Shown here: piece after piece, positions 1-8,177 of the stretch
Layout of the letters: each line of letters opens with the position of its first letter
How positions within the stretch are numbered: position 1 is the first letter of the stretch
Assembly (NCBI RefSeq): GCF_038066715.1
Contig: NZ_JBBUKT010000004.1
Span: forward strand, 372,001-436,000
Reading direction: 5' to 3'
Length of the DNA: 64,000 bases
Origin: Luteolibacter sp. Y139
Lineage (GTDB): Bacteria; Verrucomicrobiota; Verrucomicrobiia; Verrucomicrobiales; Akkermansiaceae
Translations under genes and position numbers: made by a program
The notes under the pieces: model-generated
Told to the model about the DNA's origin: nothing
Seen by the model: only the letters and a program-made list of their open reading frames with translations
Database searches by the model: none

Positions 1-285
1 ATCGCGGTGCTCGGCCGCATGGGTGAGCTGGGCAGTCATGGCCCGGAGGCTCATCTCAAGGTGGGGCGCCTGGCCGCCGCGCGGGGACTTACGGTGGTTG
101 CCGTAGGTGCCGGCTCCGAGGGCATCGCCGAGGGAGCGGGCACTGCCGAACATTTTCCCGATCAAATCGAAGCTGCCAATTGGCTCGCGAGCCATGCGGC
201 TGCCGGTGACGTCGTCCTTTTCAAAGCCAGCCGCAGCGCCGCGATGGAGCGGGTGATGCAGCAGGCTTTTCCGACCCAAGACTAA
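1..285 (+). CDS. murF: MurF C-terminal end (UDP-MurNAc-tripeptide--D-Ala-D-Ala ligase), 5' truncated by the window edge
   Basis: The reading frame is open from base 1 and ends in TAA at 283-285, so only the last 94 codons are visible. The first residues read IAVLGRMGELG, followed by a conserved His and a VGRLAA segment; this is the start of the Mur ligase C-terminal domain as seen in MurF. MurF adds D-Ala-D-Ala to the UDP-MurNAc tripeptide in the cytoplasm. Its position three bases upstream of mraY, followed by murD and ftsW, is the classical dcw order and supports MurF rather than MurE. The catalytic ATP-binding part lies outside the window and cannot be judged. Confidence 0.88.
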   Translation: MAVLGRMGELGSHGPEAHLKVGRLAAARGLTVVAVGAGSEGIAEGAGTAEHFPDQIEAANWLASHAAAGDVVLFKASRSAAMERVMQQAFPTQD

Positions 286-288
286 CAC

Positions 289-1503
289 ATGCTCTACTGG
301 ATCTACGAATGGTGGAAGGCCGCTTTCGAGGCGGAGAAGGCGCACGGCGTCCAGGAGTGGGCGCACAGCTTCTCATTCCTCAATCTGCTGGGCTACATCA
401 CCTTTCGCGCGGCGCTTGCTTGTGTGATGGCGTTCGTGGTCAGCGTTCTGGCCGGGCCGCGCGTGATCCGGCGCTTGATCTCGCTGAAGGTGGGGCAGCC
501 GATCCGCACGGCGGCGGAGGTTCACAAGCTTGCCGAGCTGCATGGGGGCAAGGTGGGCACGCCGACGATGGGCGGGGTACTTATCCTGGGCTCGGTATTG
601 ATCTCGGTCTTCGTATGCGCGCAGCCGCTGAATCCCTTCGTGGCCGTTTGCTCATGCACGATGGCGGCGCTGGGCCTGCTGGGCTTCTGCGATGACTACA
701 AGAAGGTGAAGCAGAAGAAGTCCGATGGCGTGAGCGCGCGGACGAAGCTTTTCTGGCAGCTGGTGGTGGCGGTAGTGGCGGCGTGCTTCATCTATTTCAA
801 GAAGGAGATCAGCGGGTATGGCGCGACGCCGGATGAGCTTGCGAGGAATGTGGCGGGCTTCCGGCTCGGCGACCAGGCCATCAGCATCGGAACGATCTGC
901 TTCCCGCTTTTCAAGACGGGCATTATCGACCTCAACATCCTGGTCATCCCGTTCTTCGCGGCGATCATCATCGGCTGCTCGAACGCGGTGAACCTGACCG
1001 ACGGCTTGGATGGTCTGGCCACGGGGTGCACGATCACGGTGGCGCTCGCGTATGCGTGCCTCGCTTACCTCGCCGGGCACTTCTACATGGCGGCGGAGTA
1101 TCTGGTGATCCCCTACAACCGCTACATCGGCGAGCTGGCGGTGCTGCTGCTGGCGCTGGCCGGGGCGGGCTTCGGCTTCCTGTGGTTCAATTGCCACCCG
1201 GCGAAGGTTTTCATGGGTGACACCGGCTCGCTGGCCATCGGCGGCGCGCTCGGGACCGCGGCGATCTGCGTGAAGCAGGAGCTGCTGCTCGTGATCATCG
1301 GCGGCGTCTTCGTGATGGAGGCAATGTCGGTGATGCTCCAGGTCGGCAGCTTCAAGTTGCGCAAGAAGCGCATCTTCGCGATGGCACCGATCCACCATCA
1401 CTTCGAACTCCGCGGCTGGCATGAAAGCCAGGTGATCATCCGTTTCTGGATCATCTCCATCATGCTCGCGCTCTTCGGACTCGCCCTGCTCAAGATTGCC
1501 TGA
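289..1503 (+). CDS. mraY: Phospho-N-acetylmuramoyl-pentapeptide transferase (lipid I synthase)
   Basis: A 404-residue polytopic membrane protein that transfers phospho-MurNAc-pentapeptide from UDP to undecaprenyl phosphate, making lipid I on the inner face of the membrane. The signatures are clear: GFCDDYKK (Asp-rich motif), NLTDGLDGLA, FMGDTGSLA, and near the C-terminus APIHHHFELRGW followed by a final membrane segment. At about 404 residues it is longer than the E. coli enzyme (360), with extra sequence in the N-terminal part and the mid loop near residues 165-200. The ATG lies three bases after the murF stop. The stop TGA overlaps the murD ATG by one base (TGATG), which suggests translational coupling. 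Confidence 0.97.
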   Translation: MLYWIYEWWKAAFEAEKAHGVQEWAHSFSFLNLLGYITFRAALACVMAFVVSVLAGPRVIRRLISLKVGQPIRTAAEVHKLAELHGGKVGTPTMGGVLILGSVLISVFVCAQPLNPFVAVCSCTMAALGLLGFCDDYKKVKQKKSDGVSARTKLFWQLVVAVVAACFIYFKKEISGYGATPDELARNVAGFRLGDQAISIGTICFPLFKTGIIDLNILVIPFFAAIIIGCSNAVNLTDGLDGLATGCTITVALAYACLAYLAGHFYMAAEYLVIPYNRYIGELAVLLLALAGAGFGFLWFNCHPAKVFMGDTGSLAIGGALGTAAICVKQELLLVIIGGVFVMEAMSVMLQVGSFKLRKKRIFAMAPIHHHFELRGWHESQVIIRFWIISIMLALFGLALLKIA

Positions 1504-2807
1504 TGACCCTTTCTGGAAAATCCGTCGTTGTTCTCGGTGCCGGCCGCAGTGGCCGCGCTGCCGCCGGACTCGCCCTGCGTGAGGGCGCGGAAGTTCACGT
1601 GCACGATGCGGCCTTCGCGATCGAGGGCATGCCTGCCGGGGTGCAGGTGCATCCGGGCGCCTCGGTGGAAAAGGGCAGCTCGGTGAAGTGCGATCTGCTG
1701 GTGATCAGCCCGGGTATCGATACCTACGGTCCGCTGGTCGCGGCCTACGCGACCGGGGCAGGGGAGATGATCGGCGAGACTGAATTCGGCTACCGCTACT
1801 ATAAGGGTCGTATCGTCGGGATCACCGGGACCAATGGCAAGACGACGACGACAGAACTGGTCGAGCGGATCCTGAAGGCCGGAGGCTACGATGCCGCGCC
1901 GTGTGGCAACTACGGGCATCCGCTGTGCGAGATCGTGCTGCGTGAGCCGATGCCGAACGCGGTGTCGCTGGAGCTCAGTTCCTTCCAGCTGGAGACGATC
2001 CATGATTTCCGCCCGGACGTTTCGATCTGGCTGAATTTCGCGCCGGATCACATGGACCGCTATCCGACGGTTCAGGCGTACTTCGATGCGAAGTTCCGCA
2101 TCTTCATGAACCAGACGGCGGACGATACTGCGATCGTGCGGACCGGGGAGAAACTGCCGGCGATCCAGCCGAAGGTGGTCACTTTCTCGACGGAAGATCC
2201 GGAGGCGGATTGGTTCTCCGATGGACGCCGTATTTCACGCCGCGGCGTGGAAGTGCTGGACCTGGAAGTGAGCACGCGCATGCGCGGGCTGCACAATGCG
2301 GAGAACGCGATGGCGGCGATCGCTGCGTGTGAGGCGATTGGTATTTCACTCGAAGCGGCGCGCACCGCGCTCGATGGCTATGCGCCGCCGCTGCATCGCT
2401 GCGAGCTGGTGCGCACGCTCGATGGGGTGGAATATCTCAATGATTCCAAGGCTACCAACTTGCATGCGCTGGAAAGCGCGCTACGCTCGCAGACGCGACC
2501 GGTGGTGCTCATCGCCGGTGGCAAGGAAAAGGGCCTCGACTACGCGCCGGTGGTTCCTTTGTTAGAAAAGAAGGCTGTCTCCGCCGTGACCTATGGCCAG
2601 ATCGCCGCACCGCTCGCCAAGGTTTTCTCCGCGGCCGTGCCGGTGGAGCAGGTGACCACCCTGGCCGAAGCGGTGGAAGCCGCCCGCAAGATCGCACCAC
2701 GTGGTGGCACCGTCCTGCTTTCACCCGGCACATCATCCTTCGATCAATTCTCCGGCTATGAGCAGCGCGGGGATGTCTTTCGCGAACTCGTTCTCAATCT
2801 CCGCTGA
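1503..2807 (+). CDS. murD: UDP-N-acetylmuramoyl-L-alanine--D-glutamate ligase
   Basis: A 434-residue cytoplasmic Mur ligase that adds D-Glu to UDP-MurNAc-L-Ala. The N-terminal Rossmann-like domain begins VVVLGAGRSGRAAAG. The central ATP-binding P-loop reads GITGTNGKTTTTE (about residues 104-116), followed by ELSSFQLE and NFAPDHMDRY. The C-terminal domain contains LHRCE, NDSKATN and the closing LLSPGTSSFDQF, all typical of MurD. The length is normal for the family. The start overlaps the mraY stop by one base. It is the third gene of the dcw run, and the LysM protein follows nine bases later. Confidence 0.97.
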   Translation: MTLSGKSVVVLGAGRSGRAAAGLALREGAEVHVHDAAFAIEGMPAGVQVHPGASVEKGSSVKCDLLVISPGIDTYGPLVAAYATGAGEMIGETEFGYRYYKGRIVGITGTNGKTTTTELVERILKAGGYDAAPCGNYGHPLCEIVLREPMPNAVSLELSSFQLETIHDFRPDVSIWLNFAPDHMDRYPTVQAYFDAKFRIFMNQTADDTAIVRTGEKLPAIQPKVVTFSTEDPEADWFSDGRRISRRGVEVLDLEVSTRMRGLHNAENAMAAIAACEAIGISLEAARTALDGYAPPLHRCELVRTLDGVEYLNDSKATNLHALESALRSQTRPVVLIAGGKEKGLDYAPVVPLLEKKAVSAVTYGQIAAPLAKVFSAAVPVEQVTTLAEAVEAARKIAPRGGTVLLSPGTSSFDQFSGYEQRGDVFRELVLNLR

Positions 2808-2816
2808 TTCTCACCC

Positions 2817-3698
2817 ATGAAATTCTCCGATCTTTCCGTGAAGCGCCGCCTGGCGAAGAAGCCGGTATTTCGCAAGCTGTTCGCCAACGTGCGCCGCAAG
2901 CAACAGAACGTTGCCGTGGCTGCGCCGATGCCGGACATGGAAGGCGATGTGCCGAACATTGGCATCGCCCGTGCCCTGGTCGTCATCCTGATCATCCATG
3001 TCGTCGCCATCGCGGGTATCTTCGCGCACAGCAAGTGGTTCGAGAAGGACGCCGCCGTGGCGAAGGATACGATGGCAATCGTGCCGGCCAGGCAGCTACG
3101 TGATGCAGGTGAATCGGTGCCGAAGATCGACAAGAACGACGAACGGTATCTGCCGGTGGCCGGAGACACCTATGCGTCGATCGCCCGTGACAATGGCGTG
3201 ACCGAGCAGGCGCTGCGCGAGGCGAACAGCAATGTCGAGATCCGCGCCGGCCGCAACCTGCGGATCCCGCCGCGCAAGATCGTGGCCGAGGAGCCGGAGG
3301 AGCTTGTGCGCTCCCGCAATGGCAGCGTGGTGCTTGAGAACAACGATGCGGATGGAAGCCCCAATGAAGAGGCTGCTCCGGCACCGACTCCGGTGGCTAC
3401 GGATGACCTCCGCAATGCGCCGATGGTGGAGACCGCTGCCGCGAGCAAAGGCACGGTCATCAAGCCGCGCGTTCATCGCGATGCGGGCGCTGAAGCTACC
3501 GTGCAGCCTGTTTCCGCCGAGACTCCCGCTCCCCAGAAAGCCCTGCCCGCCGCGAACCGCAAGTATACGGTCAAGTCGGGCGATACCTTCTACAAGATCG
3601 CCAAGGCTCACAAGACCACGGCGGACGTGGTCATGAAGACCAACAAGATCACCGACCCGCGCAAGCTCAAGGTCGGCATGCAATTGATGGTCCCCTGA
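2817..3698 (+). CDS. Membrane-anchored protein with two LysM domains, inserted in the dcw cluster
   Basis: A 293-residue protein. A basic cytoplasmic N-terminus of about 45 residues is followed by one membrane helix (ALVVILIIHVVAIAGIFA, about residues 51-68). Two LysM peptidoglycan-binding modules follow: the first around residues 105-155 (GDTYASIARDNGV ... LRIPP) and the second at the C-terminus, residues 247-293 (YTVKSGDTFYKIAK ... GMQLMVP). A Pro/Ala/Glu-rich linker lies between them. The topology puts the LysM modules outside the membrane, where they can bind the wall. It starts nine bases after murD and ends 36 bases before ftsW, so it is probably co-transcribed with division genes. A role at the septum is an inference from position only; no catalytic domain is present. 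Confidence 0.85.
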   Translation: MKFSDLSVKRRLAKKPVFRKLFANVRRKQQNVAVAAPMPDMEGDVPNIGIARALVVILIIHVVAIAGIFAHSKWFEKDAAVAKDTMAIVPARQLRDAGESVPKIDKNDERYLPVAGDTYASIARDNGVTEQALREANSNVEIRAGRNLRIPPRKIVAEEPEELVRSRNGSVVLENNDADGSPNEEAAPAPTPVATDDLRNAPMVETAAASKGTVIKPRVHRDAGAEATVQPVSAETPAPQKALPAANRKYTVKSGDTFYKIAKAHKTTADVVMKTNKITDPRKLKVGMQLMVP

Positions 3699-3734
3699 GC
3701 CGTCCCTGAAACCAACGCCCCCCGCCCCCGACCG

Positions 3735-4877
3735 ATGAACCGCAGCGCCTCCATTCTCCTCTGCACCGCCGTAGCCGCGCTTGTCGCGCTCGGGCTGGTC
3801 ATGCTCACGAGCACGGGGGCCTGGGTGAAGAGTGCAGCGACTCCGTATGCCTTTGTCATTGGTCAGGGGAAATTTGCCGTGATTGGATTTTTCGGTGCGA
3901 TCATTGCATCGCGCGTGGACCCTATCTGGCTACGCCGAGGTTGGCCATGGGCACTCGGTTTCGCCTCGCTGCTTCTCGTTTTCTGCTTCGTGCCTGGCAT
4001 CGGGGTTGATCACCTTGGCTCGCACCGGTGGATTCATGTGCCGGGAATCGGGGAGTTCCAGCCTTCGGAAATGGCGAAGGTGGTGACTCTGATCGCGATG
4101 GCCGGCTGGTTCGCGCGATGGCAGACGGAGGTTCACACTTTCTGGCGCGGGTTCGTCCTGCCCGGCATGATTGTGGCGATTCCCACAGGACTGATCGCGA
4201 TCGAGACGGACGTGGGTTCGGCGCTGGCGCTCTCCGTGGCAATCGGTGCGATGTTCTTCTGCGTGGGCACTCGGCTGATCTACCTCATCCCGACGGCACT
4301 GACCGGCATGGGCGGAGCAGGCTGGTACATTCACTCCGATCCGGTGCGCTGGGGTCGTATCCAGGCGTGGCTCGATCTGGAGGCCAATCAACAGGGCATT
4401 GGCCAGCAGCAATGGCGGGCCTTGCTCGCCTTCGGCAATGGTGGTCTCGAGGGTGTCGGCCTCGGCAATGGATCGGAGAAATTCGGGACGCTCACGTTTG
4501 CCTATAGTGACTTCATTTTCCCGATCGTGGGTGAGGAGCTTGGGTTGGCCTTCACTCTAGGCACGGTGCTTGCCTATGTGCTGATCGCGGTGTGTGGCTG
4601 CTCGATCGCGCTCCGTGCGGGGAACCTTTTCGACCGCTGCCTGGCGCTTGGCATGACCTGCGTGCTGGTGGTGCCTGCGATGGTGAACATTGCCGTGACC
4701 ACGGCCGCGCTGCCGAACGACGGCCTGCCGCTGCCCTTCGTGAGTCATGGTGGCACCAGCCTCATGATCTCCCTCGGCGCGGCGGGACTGCTGTGCGGCA
4801 TTCACCGCCGCTCGCATCTGACGCAGGATCGCGCGGAGCCGGTGGTGGGCGCGAAGGTGTATGCGGTGAAGCTGTGA
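3735..4877 (+). CDS. ftsW: FtsW-type SEDS peptidoglycan glycosyltransferase
   Basis: A 380-residue polytopic membrane protein of the SEDS family, the glycosyltransferases that polymerise lipid II at the septum with a partner PBP. The motifs are HRWIHVPGIGEFQPSE after the fourth membrane segment, the conserved FPIVGEELGL loop, and LPNDGLPLPFVSHGGTSL before the last helix. RodA shares these, but the position right after murF-mraY-murD argues for FtsW. The cluster stops here: murG, the usual next gene, is not downstream, and a VOC gene on the opposite strand converges 23 bases later. The gap holds a short 6-bp inverted repeat (agagga/tcctct) without a U-run, so it is not a convincing terminator. 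Confidence 0.93.
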   Translation: MNRSASILLCTAVAALVALGLVMLTSTGAWVKSAATPYAFVIGQGKFAVIGFFGAIIASRVDPIWLRRGWPWALGFASLLLVFCFVPGIGVDHLGSHRWIHVPGIGEFQPSEMAKVVTLIAMAGWFARWQTEVHTFWRGFVLPGMIVAIPTGLIAIETDVGSALALSVAIGAMFFCVGTRLIYLIPTALTGMGGAGWYIHSDPVRWGRIQAWLDLEANQQGIGQQQWRALLAFGNGGLEGVGLGNGSEKFGTLTFAYSDFIFPIVGEELGLAFTLGTVLAYVLIAVCGCSIALRAGNLFDRCLALGMTCVLVVPAMVNIAVTTAALPNDGLPLPFVSHGGTSLMISLGAAGLLCGIHRRSHLTQDRAEPVVGAKVYAVKL

Positions 4878-4900
4878 GGCGAAGAGGAAGGCCTCCTCTC

Positions 4901-5353
4901 TCAGCTTCCTTCCGCCCAGGCCTTGGCTGCGGCTTCCATGTCTTCCTGAGACACGTCGCGGACGTGGCTGGCGAGGGTCCAGCGGTAGCCGTAGGGGTCG
5001 TGGACCTTGCCGCTGCGATCGCCCCAGAACATGTCGGTGGGCGGCTGCACCGGAGTGGCTCCTGCGGCGACGGCTTGCTCGAAGGCGGCGTCGACATCGC
5101 TCACGTAGATCATGAAGAGGCAGCCCTTGCCGGGCTCGGGTGCGAGTGAGCCGTAGTCGGGATACTCGTCGGAGAGCATGATCCGCGAATCACCGATGGT
5201 GATTTCTGCGTGCATGATTTTTCCCGAAGGCTCCGGCATGCGGAAGACCTCCACGGCACCAAAGGCGCGGGCGTAGAAGTCCAGTGCTGCCGCGCCATCG
5301 CGGACGGTGAGGGAAGGAGTGATGGAATGATAGCCCTGGGGGATCGCGCTCAT
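4901..5353 (-). CDS. VOC superfamily protein (PhnB/glyoxalase-like)
   Basis: A 150-residue protein of the vicinal oxygen chelate fold. The N-terminus (ITPSLTVRDGAAALDFYARA) is the usual first beta-alpha-beta unit. Then come EVFRMPEPSGKIMHAEITIG, carrying a putative metal-ligand His, the MLSDEYPDYG segment, and in the second half WGDRSGKVHDPYGYRWTLA. The combination FYARAFGA, GKIMHAE and RSGKVHDPYGYRW is typical of the PhnB-like branch often annotated as glyoxalase/bleomycin resistance or 3-demethylubiquinone methyltransferase-like. The substrate cannot be told from sequence. It converges with ftsW and is divergent from the TrpF-like gene. Confidence 0.85.
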   Translation of the reverse strand: MSAIPQGYHSITPSLTVRDGAAALDFYARAFGAVEVFRMPEPSGKIMHAEITIGDSRIMLSDEYPDYGSLAPEPGKGCLFMIYVSDVDAAFEQAVAAGATPVQPPTDMFWGDRSGKVHDPYGYRWTLASHVRDVSQEDMEAAAKAWAEGS

Positions 5354-5435
5354 GGTGCTTTCGGTGTAGCACAGCGCGGAGGTTTTGACGAAGGAAACCG
5401 GGTGGTCCTAAGCTCGGGAGAGTTCTTCACGACGC

Positions 5436-6092
5436 ATGAAAGCCAAGCCACGGGTCAAGATCTGCTGCATCGCTTCCCTCGAAGAGGCTCAGGCTGCGAT
5501 CTCGGCGGGTGCTTCCGCGCTGGGGCTGGTCTCGGCGATGCCGAGTGGGCCGGGTGTGATTGAGGAAGATGTCATCGCGGAGATTGCGCGGCGGGTTCCG
5601 CCGCCGATCGGCACGTTCCTGCTTACGAGCGAGACCTCGGCGGAGGCGATCATCGCGCAACAGCGCCGATGCGGGACGAATACGCTGCAGCTGTGCGACT
5701 ATGTGGATGCGTCGGTGTATCGTGAGCTGCGGAGAGAGTTGCCGGGGATCGCCTTGGTGCAGGTGATCCATGTGACCGGACCGGAAAGCATCGAGGTCGC
5801 GCGTGCGGCGGCGGAGCATGTGCATGCGTTGCTACTGGACTCGGGGGATACGACGCTGCCGGTGAAGCTGTTGGGTGGCACGGGGCGCGTGCATGATTGG
5901 ACGGTCAGTCGCAAGATCCGGGAGTCGGTGAAGGTGCCGCTGTTTCTCGCTGGAGGATTGAAGGCGGACAACGTTGCCGAGGCGGTGGCTGCGGTGGAAC
6001 CTTTCGGTCTCGATTTGTGCAGCAGTGTCAGGACGCAGGGCCAGCTGGATGTGATCAAGCTTGAGATATTCTTTGCGGCTCTCGCATCCTAA
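5436..6092 (+). CDS. TrpF-like protein (phosphoribosylanthranilate isomerase family), atypical active-site motif
   Basis: A 218-residue TIM-barrel protein. The N-terminal strand RVKICCIASLEEA corresponds to the TrpF motif with the catalytic Cys (normally KICGIT), and GASALGLV, LQLCDYVD, LLLDSG, VPLFLAGGL and a C-terminal GLDLCSSVRTQGQLD follow in the usual order. Family members isomerise N-(5-phosphoribosyl)anthranilate in tryptophan synthesis. Here the Gly after the catalytic Cys is replaced by Cys, and the terminal VDvSSGVE-type motif is altered to LDLCSSVR. No other trp gene is nearby. It may therefore be a diverged paralog rather than the tryptophan enzyme. The stop lies four bases before the next gene. 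Confidence 0.72.
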   Translation: MKAKPRVKICCIASLEEAQAAISAGASALGLVSAMPSGPGVIEEDVIAEIARRVPPPIGTFLLTSETSAEAIIAQQRRCGTNTLQLCDYVDASVYRELRRELPGIALVQVIHVTGPESIEVARAAAEHVHALLLDSGDTTLPVKLLGGTGRVHDWTVSRKIRESVKVPLFLAGGLKADNVAEAVAAVEPFGLDLCSSVRTQGQLDVIKLEIFFAALAS

Positions 6093-6096
6093 GAGC

Positions 6097-6564
6097 ATGA
6101 ACTTCGCAGAACTCTTGAGATTCATGCATGCGGAGTGGAAAGCCCAGGCGGGCTTTCTAGATCCCATTCCCGAAAATGCGGCTGAGCGGAACTTCTCCCG
6201 GGAGAACCGGGTTTCGAAGGTCATCGATCTCTATTTTCGCTCGATATCTCCCATCGATGACGTTGGGGGATCTGAGGCGGTTGATGAATGGCAGTTCCGG
6301 ACCGGTCTCTCCGATTTGCCACGGGCTGGCCGTGAAGGGTCCCCATTCTGGAAGAGCGTCATCGACCTGGCCACGGTGTTGAATTTGATCAAGGAAAGCC
6401 CGAGGGATGTATTGCTGACAAAGCAGGGTCTCCGAAGCTCTCAAGAGTGGAGGCTGGTGAGGAAGCTCGCGGCCAGAGTGATGGAGGAAGCAGGATATCC
6501 CCATGACAAGGCCATCACGAATCTCGATGATCTCTGGGCGCGTCTTGGCGGAGAGGAATTCTGA
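6097..6564 (+). CDS. Hypothetical protein (155 aa)
   Basis: I do not recognise this family. The frame is also open upstream, inside the TrpF-like gene, but the ATG at 6097, four bases after the previous stop, is the sensible start. The protein is soluble-looking, charged and without a signal peptide or membrane segment. It begins MNFAELLRFMHAEWKAQAGF, has a mid region ENRVSKVIDLYFRSISPID, and ends in a helix-rich region (RLVRKLAARVMEEAGY). Spacing suggests co-transcription with the TrpF-like gene. It converges with the FecR-LamG gene, whose stop lies 17 bases away. Confidence 0.6.
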   Translation: MNFAELLRFMHAEWKAQAGFLDPIPENAAERNFSRENRVSKVIDLYFRSISPIDDVGGSEAVDEWQFRTGLSDLPRAGREGSPFWKSVIDLATVLNLIKESPRDVLLTKQGLRSSQEWRLVRKLAARVMEEAGYPHDKAITNLDDLWARLGGEEF

Positions 6565-6580
6565 GGCTTGTTGAACGGCT

Positions 6581-8173
6581 TCAGTCGATGAAGCCCTTTT
6601 CGAACATCGACGTGATTTCCTCTGCTGTCAGTGCGCGGGTTAGCAGGGCGAATTCGTCGATGCGGCCGTTGAAGGCACGGACCAGTCCGTTGGTGGGAGA
6701 GGCGGGGCTGGAGGCGTCGAAGTTGCCGAGATTGGCGAGGCCGAGTTGGACGGGGACGCGGCGACTCATCTTGCCGGTGGCGACGAGGCTGCCGTTTACG
6801 AAATGACTCATGGTTCCCGTTCTGCTATCGATGACGGTGGCGAGATGCAGCCAGCGGCCGAAGTCCTTTGGTCCGACCACCGGTGGGCTCTCGAGGCGCT
6901 CCCACGAGCTGTAGGCGTATTCGGTGGAGGCACGCAGGCCGAGCAGTAGGCGGCCGGTTTGATCGAGCTTCCAGTGGACCTCGCCGACTTTGTCGGGAGC
7001 CATGGAGAGCAGGGAATTGTGTTCGAGCGGCAGGCTATCGACGCGGACCCAGGCCATGAGCGTGATGGCGGGGGCGGTGCCTTCGCTGCGGAAGCGGACG
7101 CGGTCGGAGGTCTTTGCGAAGCCGAGGGCGCCTTTCCTATCCCAACGGCCGGAAAGCACTTCGCAGCCGATGATGGTGCCATTTGAATCCTCATCGGCTC
7201 CCGCGGCGCGGTTGCGAAGGAGCATGGCGGATGGGTCGAGGTCTTCGAAGTCGAAGTGGATGCGCAGGCCGGGTGTTTCGCGGAACGCCTGTGAGGCGGT
7301 CTTCCAATTCTCCCAATTCGCGTCGTTCTCGCGAGTGGCAGCTTCCAGCAGGCGAGTTGAGTCGATGAATGAGTCACGGTTGGCGGTCATGGCTTCCGAC
7401 TTGCCCTGGCGGATTGAAACCGCGTGGCCTTCGAAAAGCTCGCGCGTGGTGGCTTCGGGGACGTCGCCTTGAAGTTCCACCTCGCCCTTGAAGACGTGGA
7501 CCTCGCAATCGTTCGTGCCGGTCACGCTCATGCCGAACTCGGTGCCGCGGTCGACGACACGGAGGTTGGCGTTCATTACCGTGAAGCCTTCAGCGGGTGG
7601 CGGGACCCGCGCGGTCAGCTTGCCGCTGTCGAGGCGGGCTAGGTCAGGCGAAAGCAATTCAAGCGAGGCCGGGCCTTCCAGCACGACGCGGGCACCGCTG
7701 TAGAAATCAAGTTGAAGCGTGCCCTTGCGGATCTTGATAGGGCCTTTCGGCAAGGCGGAACCTGTTTCAAAGGAAGGTCCGTCCCACTCGACGTCAATGG
7801 CGCGGTCGAGCAGAGCGACTTCATTGTGCATCACTTCATTCCCGGCGAGGCCTTCGGTGCCGGGTGGCTTGTCCGAAGGGCGAAGCCACCAGCCGAGTGC
7901 CACACAGGCGGCGAGGCCTGCGGCGATCCATGCGCGGCGGGCGAAGGGTAGCACTTTCTTTTCGGCGCGAGAGACCTGATCTAACAGCGTGACCCCACCG
8001 GCTTGCATCGCTTGTTCGCGGAGCAGGCCGTGCCACTCGGCGTGATCGAGGAAGAGTTGGCGCGCTTTTGACGATGAAAGCAGCATGGCCTCCAGTTCGC
8101 ACTTTTCCTCCACCGTCAATTCGCGGTCGAAGTGGGCGGAGATTAGGCGCTCGAGTCGTGCTTCGTCGAACAT
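6581..8173 (-). CDS. FecR/LamG-domain protein, probable membrane anti-sigma or signal-transduction partner
   Basis: A 530-residue protein. Residues 1-60 form a small helical anti-sigma-like module (LISAHFDRELTVEEKCELEA ... LFLDHAEWHGLLR). A single membrane helix follows around residues 82-97 (AWIAAGLAACVALGWWL). The periplasmic part starts with a FecR domain (about 130-270; note LRVVDRGTEFGMSV and HVFKGEVEL), followed by a concanavalin-like LamG domain (about 325-520; FDFEDLDP, ALGFAKTSDRVRF, LMAWVRVDSLP, GRIDEFALLTRALTAEEI). The sigma factor gene lies just upstream on the same strand with a four-base gap. This pairing is common in Verrucomicrobiota and Planctomycetota, where FecR-LamG proteins are thought to sense an external, perhaps carbohydrate, ligand and control the sigma factor. 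The sensing role is inferred. Confidence 0.85.
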   Translation of the reverse strand: MFDEARLERLISAHFDRELTVEEKCELEAMLLSSSKARQLFLDHAEWHGLLREQAMQAGGVTLLDQVSRAEKKVLPFARRAWIAAGLAACVALGWWLRPSDKPPGTEGLAGNEVMHNEVALLDRAIDVEWDGPSFETGSALPKGPIKIRKGTLQLDFYSGARVVLEGPASLELLSPDLARLDSGKLTARVPPPAEGFTVMNANLRVVDRGTEFGMSVTGTNDCEVHVFKGEVELQGDVPEATTRELFEGHAVSIRQGKSEAMTANRDSFIDSTRLLEAATRENDANWENWKTASQAFRETPGLRIHFDFEDLDPSAMLLRNRAAGADEDSNGTIIGCEVLSGRWDRKGALGFAKTSDRVRFRSEGTAPAITLMAWVRVDSLPLEHNSLLSMAPDKVGEVHWKLDQTGRLLLGLRASTEYAYSSWERLESPPVVGPKDFGRWLHLATVIDSRTGTMSHFVNGSLVATGKMSRRVPVQLGLANLGNFDASSPASPTNGLVRAFNGRIDEFALLTRALTAEEITSMFEKGFID

Positions 8174-8177
8174 GGCG

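Noticed and set aside
652-1422. Long minus-strand frame opposite mraY
   Set aside because: Composition is His/Arg/Glu-rich, as expected for an antisense shadow of a GC-rich gene; mraY on the plus strand has all family motifs.
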